DNA from: Betaproteobacteria bacterium
GTDB taxonomy: Bacteria; Pseudomonadota; Gammaproteobacteria; Burkholderiales; Burkholderiaceae_C
NCBI GenBank assembly: GCA_005884255.1
Contig: VBDL01000190.1
Coordinates: forward strand, 1-5,629
Reading direction: 5' to 3'
DNA: 5,629 nt
Shown here: positions 1 through 5,629 of the stretch, piece after piece
How positions within the stretch are numbered: position 1 is the stretch's first letter
Layout of the letters: each line of letters opens with the position of its first letter
Position numbers and translations under genes: made by a program
Notes under the pieces: model-generated
The model's database searches: none
What the model was told of the DNA's origin: nothing
Seen by the model: only the letters and a program-made list of their open reading frames with translations

Positions 1-586
1 CACCGAGGCGCTGGTGCCCGTCGATCGCCATCTCGTCGAAGTGCAGATCGCAGGCCGCGCTGCCGTCGATCAGGCGGTAGTCGTGGCGCCGCAGCCCCGG
101 CGTCGCGGCGTCGAGCAGCAACAGCGAGAGTCCCCCGCCTTCAGTTGCGGCGACGACGAAGCGATCGGCCCGCGTGCCGCCGACGACGAGCGTCTGCGCG
201 CCCGACAAGCGCAGGCCGCTGCGCGTCTGGCTCAGCTCGGCGCCCTGCGGCTGCAGGGCCGGAGCGACGATGCTGCGCCCCTCGATCAGCTCAGCGAGTG
301 CCGCCGCAGCGGGCGGCTCGTGCTGCAGCGGCAAGAGCGCCTGCGCGGCCAGCACGGCGACCTCGACAAAGGGTTCGATCACGAGCCCGCGGCCGAGCTG
401 CTCGGCAATGATCGCCACGTCGAGTGCGCTGCCGCCGTAGCCGCCCGCCGACTCCGGCAGGCCGGCGCCGAGCCAGCCCATGTCGGCGAACTGCTGCCAA
501 TGCGCCGCGCCGATGCCGCCCTGCGCTACGAAGCGCGCCACGCTGTCGCGCAGCAGCGTCTGTTGTTCGTCGAGCGCGAAATGCAT
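1..586 (-). CDS. Acyl-CoA dehydrogenase, small-subunit (PimD/ChsE5-like) type, module 2 (C-terminus outside window)
   Basis: Reading the minus strand from ATG 586-584 gives 195 residues without a stop before the window ends. It begins MHFALDEQQTLLRDSVARFV, clearly related to the module 1 small subunit (MNFALDDDQRMLKDSVERLV). The N-terminal helical domain includes WLGAGLPESAGGYGGSALDV and AEQLGRGLVIEPF. The middle beta-domain includes SGLRLSGAQTLVVGG, ADRFVVAA and the truncated end DEMAIDGHQRLG. About half of a normal ~370-residue protein is present; the C-terminal flavin-binding helices lie beyond the left edge. Only one base separates its ATG from the TAG (590-588) of the module 2 large subunit, and a GGGG 7 nt upstream of the ATG is the only ribosome-site candidate, so translational coupling is likely. 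It is expected to be the partner of the preceding large subunit. Whether the catalytic residues are missing, as in the other small subunit, cannot be seen. Confidence 0.9.
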   Translation of the reverse strand, partial: MHFALDEQQTLLRDSVARFVAQGGIGAAHWQQFADMGWLGAGLPESAGGYGGSALDVAIIAEQLGRGLVIEPFVEVAVLAAQALLPLQHEPPAAAALAELIEGRSIVAPALQPQGAELSQTRSGLRLSGAQTLVVGGTRADRFVVAATEGGGLSLLLLDAATPGLRRHDYRLIDGSAACDLHFDEMAIDGHQRLG

Positions 587-587
587 G

Positions 588-1742
588 CTATGGCCCCAGC
601 AAGTGGCGCGCGATGAGATTGCGCTGGATCTCGTTGCTGCCGCCGTAGATCGTCACCGCACGGCGGTAGAGGAAATCGGCCGTGATGCCGGCCGCGTGAT
701 CGGCGTCGGATGCGTCGTAGTGAATGACACCGCGCTCGCCCAGCGCCTCGACCAGCAGCGCGCCGGTCTTCTGCTGCAGTTCGGAGCCGAGCACGTGCAG
801 CAACGAGCCCGCCGGCCACGCACCGGCGGCGTCGCTGCCGTGCTCGCTAAGGGCGCGCAAGGTCAGCCACTCGAGCGCGGCGAGCTCGACCTCGATCTCG
901 GCGATACGCGTCGCAAACACCGGATCGGCGGCAAGACCCTGCGCCGCGGCGAGCGCCTTCAGCCGCGCCAGCATGCGCTTGTTGCGCGGCACCTCGGCGC
1001 TGAACGCGCGCTCGTTCTCGAGCAGGAACTTGGCACAGGTCCAACCCTGCCCTTCGTCGCCGACGCGGTTCTCGACCGGCACGCGCACGCCATCGAAGAA
1101 CACCTCGTTCAGGCTGTGCGCACCGTCGATCGAGATGATCGGCCGGATGGTGATGCCCGGCGAGCGCGCGTCGATCAGCAGGAACGAGATGCCGCGTTGC
1201 GGCGCCACCGTCGTGTCAGTGCGCACGAGGCAGAACAGCCAGTCCGCATAGTGGCCCTCGGTCGTCCACGTCTTCTGCCCATCGACGACGTAGTGCTCGC
1301 CGTCGCGCAGGGCGCGCGTGCGCAGCGACGCGAGGTCAGAGCCCGCGTTCGGCTCGGAGAAACCCTGGCCCCAGAACGTATCGCCGCGCAGGATGGCCGG
1401 CAAGTGGCGCTGCTGCTGCTCGGGCGTGCCGAATCGCTGCAGCACCGGCGCGACAAGGCTGAACGCGGCGGTGCAGGTCGGCGGCGCACCGGCGGCGAAG
1501 CACTCTTCCTCGAACAGGTGGCGGCGCAGCGGCGACCAGCCCGTCCCGCCATGCTCCACCGGCCAGTGCGGCGCAGACCAGCCGCGCGCGTGCAGGATGC
1601 GCGTCCATGCCTGCATGTCGGCCTTGGTCGGATGAAAGCCGCGCAGATTGCGCTGCGCCATGTCCGGCGGCAAAGCATCGCGCAGGAAGGCGCGCACCTC
1701 CTCGCGGAAGGCGGCATCGGCAGGGTCGCGCTCGAGGTGCAT
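588..1742 (-). CDS. Acyl-CoA dehydrogenase, large-subunit (PimC/ChsE4-like) type, module 2
   Basis: A 384-residue paralogue of the module 1 large subunit; the two align without gaps through the first ~250 residues, with 38 of 60 residues identical over 121-180. Visible elements are WPVEHGGTGWS (60-70), GFSEPNAGSDLASL (127-140), GQKTWTT (155-161), the LNEVFFDGVRVP block (211-222), LENER (241-245) and IYGGSNEIQRN (365-375). It keeps Trp159 and Thr161, the expected flavin-contacting pair, unlike its paralogue. The probable base is E244, since the C-terminal YEG position is YGG. It should desaturate a CoA thioester together with the small subunit that starts 1 nt after its stop. The start ATG (1742) is 5 nt beyond the previous stop and has only a weak GAG upstream, so coupled translation is likely. 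The weak similarity of the N-terminal 10 residues (MHLERDPADA) to the paralogue is unremarkable. Substrate unknown. Confidence 0.93.
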   Translation of the reverse strand: MHLERDPADAAFREEVRAFLRDALPPDMAQRNLRGFHPTKADMQAWTRILHARGWSAPHWPVEHGGTGWSPLRRHLFEEECFAAGAPPTCTAAFSLVAPVLQRFGTPEQQQRHLPAILRGDTFWGQGFSEPNAGSDLASLRTRALRDGEHYVVDGQKTWTTEGHYADWLFCLVRTDTTVAPQRGISFLLIDARSPGITIRPIISIDGAHSLNEVFFDGVRVPVENRVGDEGQGWTCAKFLLENERAFSAEVPRNKRMLARLKALAAAQGLAADPVFATRIAEIEVELAALEWLTLRALSEHGSDAAGAWPAGSLLHVLGSELQQKTGALLVEALGERGVIHYDASDADHAAGITADFLYRRAVTIYGGSNEIQRNLIARHLLGP

Positions 1743-1747
1743 GGCGC

Positions 1748-2866
1748 TCAGCGTGAGAATTCGGCGAGGTGGTGATCGGTGTCGCCGAACTCGCTCTCCA
1801 TCACCGTCAGCCGCTTGAACCAGTGGCCGACCACGTACTCGTCGGTGACGCCGATGCCACCGTGCAGCTGGATCGCCTGCTGCCCGATGAAGCGTGCCGA
1901 CTGGCCGACCTGCACCTTCACGGCCGACAGCGCCTTGGCGCGCTCCGCGTCGTCGGGCTCGTCGAGCATCAGCGCCGCGTACAAGGCCATGCTGCGCGCC
2001 TGCTCCAGCGCGATCAGCATCTCGGCCGCGCGATGCTGCAGCGCCTGGAAGCGGCCGATGGGCCCGCCGAACTGCTGGCGCGTCTTCAGGTAGTCGACCG
2101 TCGTGTCGAGCAGCGCCTGCATCAGGCCCACGGCTTCGGCGGCGAGCGCGGCGATCGCGTGCTGCGCGATGCGCTCGATCAGCGGCAGCGCCTTGCCCGG
2201 CTCGCCGATCACGTCGCTCGCCGGCACATACACGCCCTCGAGCACGATGTCGGCAGCGCGTCGACCGTCGTGCAGGCGCACGCCGCGGCGAGCGACGCCG
2301 AGCGCATTCGCATCGAGCATGAACAGCGCGATGCCGTCACGGTCGCAGCGCTCACCCGACACGCGCGCGCTGACGAGCAGGCGATCCGCACTGTCGCCGT
2401 GCACCACCAGGGGCTTGTCGCCATCGAGCACCCAGCCCGCGCCTTCGCGCCGCGCGCGGCAGCTCACGTCGTGCAGGCGGTAGCGCGAGCCGGCCTCGCC
2501 GTGCGCCCAGGCCAAGGTCAGCTCACCCGCGGCGATGGGCGGCACCCAGCGCGCGAGCTGCTCCTCGCTGGCCTCGCGCAACGCGGCGGCGCCGATCACC
2601 ATGGTCGGCAGCAGTGGCTCCAGCGGCAGCGCGCGGGCGAGCGTCTCGAACACCAGCAAGGTGTCGACCGCCGTGCCATTGAGGCCGCCGTGGGTCGACG
2701 GATACGGCAAGGCCAGCAGGCCGATTTCGGCGTAGCGAGCCCACAGCGTGCGGCTCCAGCCGTCTGCCATGTGCAAGCGTCGCTGCTCGAAGCCGCCGTC
2801 GCGCGCCACCAGGCGCTCGACGCTGTCCTTCAGCATGCGCTGGTCGTCGTCGAGTGCGAAATTCAT
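1748..2866 (-). CDS. Acyl-CoA dehydrogenase, small-subunit (PimD/ChsE5-like) type, module 1
   Basis: A 372-residue protein with the acyl-CoA dehydrogenase fold. The N-terminal helical domain starts MNFALDDDQRMLKDSVERLV. A middle beta-domain includes GWVLDGDKPLVV (144-155), ADRLLVSAR (160-168) and GVYVPASDVIG (211-221). The C-terminal domain has GLMQALLDTTVDYLKTRQQFG (247-267), PIGRFQALQHRAAEM (269-283) and QLHGGIGVTDEY (333-344). The TRQQFG and LHGGIG elements are the usual flavin-contacting segments. The C-terminus is KRLTVMESEFGDTDHHLAEF instead of the YEGTSEIQR-type motif, and the helix position that holds Glu in isovaleryl-CoA dehydrogenase appears to be Ala237, so no catalytic base is seen. 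This suits a partner subunit that completes the flavin and substrate site of the large subunit encoded just upstream. The stop is 5 nt before the next start. Stand-alone activity is unlikely but cannot be excluded from sequence. Confidence 0.92.
   Translation of the reverse strand: MNFALDDDQRMLKDSVERLVARDGGFEQRRLHMADGWSRTLWARYAEIGLLALPYPSTHGGLNGTAVDTLLVFETLARALPLEPLLPTMVIGAAALREASEEQLARWVPPIAAGELTLAWAHGEAGSRYRLHDVSCRARREGAGWVLDGDKPLVVHGDSADRLLVSARVSGERCDRDGIALFMLDANALGVARRGVRLHDGRRAADIVLEGVYVPASDVIGEPGKALPLIERIAQHAIAALAAEAVGLMQALLDTTVDYLKTRQQFGGPIGRFQALQHRAAEMLIALEQARSMALYAALMLDEPDDAERAKALSAVKVQVGQSARFIGQQAIQLHGGIGVTDEYVVGHWFKRLTVMESEFGDTDHHLAEFSR
2863..2866 (-). promoter_or_regulatory. ATGA stop/start overlap coupling the module 1 dehydrogenase subunits
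   Basis: The minus strand reads CTATGAAT here: TGA (2865-2863) ends the large-subunit gene and ATG (2866-2864) begins the small-subunit gene. No good Shine-Dalgarno is placed just upstream (the nearest purine run, AAGGCGG, is more than 10 nt away). Re-initiation by terminating ribosomes is therefore likely, which would suit subunits made in equal amounts. Confidence 0.7.
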
Positions 2867-4020
2867 AGGCCGAGCACCGCCTTGGCGAGGATGTTCTTCT
2901 GCACCTCGTTGCTGCCCCCGTAGACGGACGCCGCGCGCAGCGTGAAGTAGTTCGATGCCACCGTGGTGGCCCAGCTCGACGCATCATCGAACTCGTCGGC
3001 GCATTGCGCGGCCGCAGGCCCTGCCGCGCGCAACAGCAGCTCGCTCGCCGCCTGGCGCAGCTCGGTGCCCTGCACCTTGAGGATCGACGAGCGCGGATCG
3101 GGCTTGTCGGCGTGCTCGCGCATTCCGTCGAGCACGCGCATCTGCGTGATCTCCAGCGCCTTCAGCCCGATCTCGATCGCCGCGGCGCGCTCGCGAAAGC
3201 GGCCGTCGTCGGCGTCGTTCTGCGCCGCCACCGCCTTGGCCCGCCGCACCAGCTCCTTGGACATGCCGATGCGCGCGATGCCCGTGCGCTCATTGCCGAG
3301 CAGGAACTTGGTGATGTCCCAGCCCTTGTTCTCGTCGCCGACGCGGCAGTCCAGCGGCACGCGCACACCGTCGAGGAACACCTCGTTGACCTCGTGGCGG
3401 CCATCGATCGTGTGAATCGGCCGCACCGTCACGCCGGGCGAGCGCATGTCGATCAGCAGCATCGTGATGCCGGCCTGGGGCTTCACGCTGGCATCGGTGC
3501 GCACGAGCGTGAACATCCAGTCCGCGCAGTGGCCCATGCCCTGCCACGCCTTCTGGCCATTGACGATGTAGTGGTCGCCGTCGCGCCGCGCGGCAGCCTT
3601 CAGCGCCGCCAGGTCGGACCCTGCGCCCGGCTCCGAGAAGCCCTGGCACCACCAGTCATCGAGATTGGCGATGCGCGGCAGGAAGCGCTGCTTCTGCGCC
3701 TCGGTGCCGAAGGTGAACAGCACCGGCCCGATCATGTTCACGTTGAACGACAGCGGTTCCGGGGCCGGGGCCTGGTGCAGCTCGTCGAGGAAGATCCAGC
3801 GCTGCACCACGCTCCAGCCCGGCCCGCCATGCTCACGCGGCCAGCTCGGCGTGGCCCAGCCCTTTTCGTTGAGCGTGCGCTGCCACTGCACGATCTCGTC
3901 CTTGCGCAGCGCACGGCCTTCGGCGACCTTGCGATGGATGGCCTCCGGCAGCCGCGTGCGGATGAACTCGCGCACCTCGGCGCGGAAAGCGAGTTCGTCG
4001 TCGGTGAAACGAAGATCCAT
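2863..4020 (-). CDS. Acyl-CoA dehydrogenase, large-subunit (PimC/ChsE4-like) type, module 1
   Basis: A 385-residue flavoprotein expected to make a 2,3-double bond in an acyl-CoA and pass electrons to electron-transfer flavoprotein. The order is the helical N-domain (MDLRFTDDELAFRAEV; WPREHGGPGWS at 60-70), the middle beta-domain with GFSEPGAGSDLAAL (127-140) and GQKAW (155-159), and the C-terminal helical domain ending in VYGGSNEVQKN (366-376). The usual C-terminal catalytic Glu position (YEG in medium-chain enzymes) is Gly368. A Glu in LGNER (E244) lies where isovaleryl-CoA-dehydrogenase-like enzymes place the base. Residues 160-161 are QG, so the Thr/Ser that normally follows Trp by two residues and contacts flavin N5 is missing. 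The ATG immediately follows the cupin stop (TGAATG) and the stop overlaps the next gene by 4 nt, pointing to coupled translation and a heteromeric complex with it. Family is certain; substrate is not. Confidence 0.93.
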   Translation of the reverse strand: MDLRFTDDELAFRAEVREFIRTRLPEAIHRKVAEGRALRKDEIVQWQRTLNEKGWATPSWPREHGGPGWSVVQRWIFLDELHQAPAPEPLSFNVNMIGPVLFTFGTEAQKQRFLPRIANLDDWWCQGFSEPGAGSDLAALKAAARRDGDHYIVNGQKAWQGMGHCADWMFTLVRTDASVKPQAGITMLLIDMRSPGVTVRPIHTIDGRHEVNEVFLDGVRVPLDCRVGDENKGWDITKFLLGNERTGIARIGMSKELVRRAKAVAAQNDADDGRFRERAAAIEIGLKALEITQMRVLDGMREHADKPDPRSSILKVQGTELRQAASELLLRAAGPAAAQCADEFDDASSWATTVASNYFTLRAASVYGGSNEVQKNILAKAVLGL

Positions 4021-4527
4021 TCAGGCCCCAACGACCTGCGGGCGCGGCAGCCCCAGATTGCGGCAGCGCGACAGGTAGACCTTCAGCACCAGCCCGGCAT
4101 CGAGGATCAACGTGACGTTGCCGCCCGCATCGAGATTCAGGTTCGGCCCGCGGATCGCGAACCACACGTCGGTGACCTCGGTATTCGTCGCCGGCACGTG
4201 CAGCGTGTGGATCGAGCCGGCCGGTTCGTACAGGTAGGAGCCGGCGGTGTTGACCTCGGGGTACTCGAGGTACTTCCACGAACCAGTGAGCGTGAAGGCA
4301 AACACTTCGCCGCCGTGACGGTGCGTCGGCAGCGTGGCGCCGGGCTGCATGCGCATGCGCACCACCCACAGGCCCGACGGGATGTCGACCTGCAGCACCT
4401 GCATCTCGACGCCGGGCTCGAACTCGACGAAGGGCAGCTCGGTCTCGCCGCGGTGCAGCGCGGCGGGAATGCCGTCGACCGGCACCGAGAACGTAGGGAC
4501 GGGTACAACGGCGACGGGGTTCTTCAT
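4021..4527 (-). CDS. Cupin-domain dioxygenase-like protein, 2,4'-dihydroxyacetophenone dioxygenase family
   Basis: Small single-cupin protein of 168 residues from ATG 4527, or 170 if the ATG at 4533 is used; the first has the better ribosome-site spacing. Numbering from the longer form, the first cupin motif is THRHGGEVF (residues 70-78), followed by LTGSWKYLEY (82-91), YEPAGSIHTL (102-111) and a C-terminal RGPNLNLD segment. H71, H73, E90 and H109 are the likely ligands of a non-haem metal, probably iron. The GSW-YLE and YEPxGxxHTL pattern is typical of the 2,4'-dihydroxyacetophenone dioxygenase family, whose founder cleaves the C-C bond of an alpha-hydroxyketone with O2. Many family members have no known substrate, so the reaction here is uncertain. 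No signal peptide is seen, so it is probably cytoplasmic. Its TGA directly abuts the ATG of the next gene. Its position between a CoA-transferase and acyl-CoA dehydrogenases suggests an oxygenation or cleavage step in the same catabolic route. Confidence 0.85.
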   Translation of the reverse strand: MKNPVAVVPVPTFSVPVDGIPAALHRGETELPFVEFEPGVEMQVLQVDIPSGLWVVRMRMQPGATLPTHRHGGEVFAFTLTGSWKYLEYPEVNTAGSYLYEPAGSIHTLHVPATNTEVTDVWFAIRGPNLNLDAGGNVTLILDAGLVLKVYLSRCRNLGLPRPQVVGA

Positions 4528-4533
4528 CTGCAT

Positions 4534-4539
4534 CTCCTT
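4534..4539 (-). promoter_or_regulatory. Shine-Dalgarno AAGGAG that decides the cupin start
   Basis: On the minus strand, AAGGAG (4539-4534) sits between the CoA-transferase stop and the cupin gene. It directly abuts the first in-frame ATG (4533-4531), leaving no spacer, but lies 6 nt from the second in-frame ATG (4527-4525), a normal spacing. This favours the second ATG. It is the only strong ribosome binding site in the window. The dehydrogenase genes have weak G-rich or no obvious sites and probably depend on translational coupling. Confidence 0.8.
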
Positions 4540-4543
4540 CGGT

Positions 4544-5629
4544 TCAGATCACGTGGGCGGCGGCCAGCGCGTCGAGCCGCTCGCTGTTCAGGCCGAGTCG
4601 CTCGGCGAGCACCTCGCGCGTGTGCTGCCCCAGCAGCGGCGGCGCGGCGTAGTCGGTGACCGGCGTCTCCGACAGCCGCAGCGGGCTTCGCAGCAACTGG
4701 ATCGTCCCGGCCAGCGGATGATCGGTCTCCACCAGCATCCCGCGGTGGCGCACCTGCGGGTTCGCGAACACGCCGGGCAGCTCGTTGACCGGCCCCGCCG
4801 GCACATCGGCCGCATCGAGGCGCTGCAGGCATTCGGCGACGGACAACGCCGCGAACGCCTCGTCGAGCAGCGGCAGCAGCAGATCGCGGTTGATGACCCG
4901 CTGCGCGGTCTTGTCGAAGCGCGGGTCTTCGCTCAAGCCCGGGCAGCCCAGCGCGCGGCACAGCGCGGCGAACTGCTTGTTGTTGCCGGCGGTGACGAAG
5001 ACCTTGCCGTCGCTGCAGCGAAAAGCCTGCGACGGCACGCCGCCGTAGCCGCCGTTGCCGCGCCGCTGCGGCACCTCGCCCGACACGAGGTAGTTCATCG
5101 CGAAATGGGACAGCGACGCTCGCCGGAGACGTGGTCGCGATGACGCAGCGCCGCCAGGATGGCGATGGCGGCATGCAGGCTGGTGAGCACGTCCACCATG
5201 CTGATGCCCACCTTCATCGGCTCCTCGGGGTGGCCGTTGGCGCTCATCAAGCCGCCCATGGCCTGGAATACGCCGTCGTAGCCGGGCCGCTTCGCGTACG
5301 GCCCATCCTGCCCGTAGCCGGTGATCGAGCAATAGACCAGCCGCGGGTTCAGCGCGCGCAGGCTCGCGTGGTCGAGCCCGTACTTCTGCAGCGCACCGGC
5401 GCGGAAATTCTCCAGCACGACGTCGGACTGCGCGGCCAGCTGGCGCAGGATCTCCTGGCCTTCGGGCATCGAGTGATCCACCGTCACCGATTTCTTGCCG
5501 CGGTTGCAGGCAAGGTAGAACGCCGCGATGCCGGTCGACTGGCCGTCGCGATCCTTCAGGAATGGCGGGCCGTAGGTGCGTGATTCGTCGCCGCTGCCCG
5601 GTCGCTCGATCTTGATGACCTCGGCCCCC
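4544..5629 (-). pseudogene. CaiB/BaiF (family III) CoA-transferase, frameshifted by an internal deletion; start lies outside the window
   Basis: Family III CoA-transferases move CoA between an acyl-CoA donor and a carboxylic acid through enzyme-bound anhydride and thioester intermediates. Codons from 5628 down to 5119 (170 residues) read GAEVIKIERPGSGDESR, then NRGKKS, ENFRAGAL (about 5412-5389), a NPRLVY...GYGQDGP block (about 5349-5299), PGYD and AALRHRD. Codons from 5113 down to 4547 (189 residues) continue in another frame with MNYLVSG, RRGNGG, FRCSDGKVFVTAGNNKQF, DVPAGPVN and LGQHTREVL, ending at TGA 4546-4544. Together they give a full family order lacking only about 30 N-terminal residues, cut by the window edge. 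Between them, family members have roughly 14 more residues, including the catalytic Asp (Asp169 in formyl-CoA transferase), and these are absent. The gene heads the visible operon. Substrate is unknown. It is a true pseudogene or a sequencing/assembly deletion; the family call itself is secure. Confidence 0.9.
5114..5118 (-). other. Frameshift/deletion junction in the CoA-transferase gene
   Basis: On the minus strand the last upstream-frame codon matching the family is GAG (5121-5119, the Glu of SGE). Only five bases (CGTCG) separate it from CTG (5113-5111), the first codon clearly matching the family in the second frame (LSHFAMNYL). From memory, relatives have about 15 residues between these points, of the form GQxxDxxLLDxQxAx. 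A net loss near 40 nt fits both the missing length and the observed shift, which needs a loss of 3n+1 nt. The deletion size is inferred by family comparison and could be a codon or so different. The upstream frame ends at TGA 5097-5095, overlapping an ATG of the second frame at 5098-5096. Confidence 0.75.

Noticed and set aside
480..1775. Plus-strand open frame of 431 codons opposite the module 2 large subunit
   Set aside because: Mirror frame of a conserved acyl-CoA dehydrogenase, with biased composition and no recognisable domain.
1769..2923. Plus-strand open frame of 384 codons opposite the module 1 small subunit
   Set aside because: Nearly coextensive with a real gene on the other strand; composition typical of an antisense shadow, no domain.
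1000..3560. Matching DNA stretches near 1019-1032 and 3298-3311, and similar pairs, as dispersed repeats or a mobile element
   Set aside because: They fall at equivalent codons of the two paralogous large-subunit genes and reflect shared protein motifs; no inverted ends or transposase are present.
588..4020. Loss of activity in the large subunits because the C-terminal YEG Glu is Gly
   Set aside because: Both copies have a Glu at position 244, the alternative catalytic position used by isovaleryl-CoA-dehydrogenase-like enzymes, and the genes are otherwise intact.
3004..4659. Very long open frame on the plus strand (551 codons), opposite the cupin and the module 1 large subunit
   Set aside because: It is antisense to well-recognised genes, is extremely rich in Arg, Ala, His and Gln, resembles no family, and is the kind of open shadow frame expected in GC-rich coding DNA.
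5095..5125. Programmed ribosomal frameshift in the CoA-transferase
   Set aside because: No slippery heptamer is seen near the junction, and the expected conserved residues are absent from both frames, so a shift alone would not restore the protein; a deletion explains it better.

Overview
The window is a densely packed stretch of one strand from a high-GC bacterium. GC-ending codons are very common, the genes are close to abutting, and the protein families are those of proteobacterial fatty-acid or cyclic-acid catabolism. A betaproteobacterium of the Burkholderiales type fits best, but the sequence alone does not fix the taxon. All supported genes are on the minus strand and are transcribed from right to left. 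No gap between genes is longer than about 16 bases, so the whole window looks like the interior of one operon that runs off both ends.

In transcription order it contains: (1) a CaiB/BaiF (family III) CoA-transferase whose first ~30 residues lie beyond the right edge. It is broken by a short internal deletion that shifts the frame and removes the expected catalytic-Asp segment. (2) A small cupin of the 2,4'-dihydroxyacetophenone dioxygenase family. (3) A large-subunit-type acyl-CoA dehydrogenase. (4) A small-subunit-type acyl-CoA dehydrogenase overlapping it by 4 nt. (5) A second large-subunit-type acyl-CoA dehydrogenase. (6) A second small-subunit-type acyl-CoA dehydrogenase, cut by the left edge.

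The four dehydrogenases form a large-small-large-small array: two modules resembling the heteromeric acyl-CoA dehydrogenases known from pimeloyl-CoA (PimC/PimD) and steroid side-chain (ChsE4/ChsE5 type) degradation. Both large subunits carry a Glu at residue 244, where isovaleryl-CoA-dehydrogenase-like enzymes keep their catalytic base, and Gly at the usual C-terminal Glu position. The completely sequenced small subunit lacks both. A plausible reading (inference) is that the CoA-transferase once activated a carboxylic acid and the two dehydrogenase pairs perform two alpha,beta-desaturation steps on CoA thioesters, with the cupin oxidising or cleaving an oxygenated intermediate. The substrate cannot be told from this window. 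No RNA gene, mobile element, CRISPR array, promoter or terminator was recognised.
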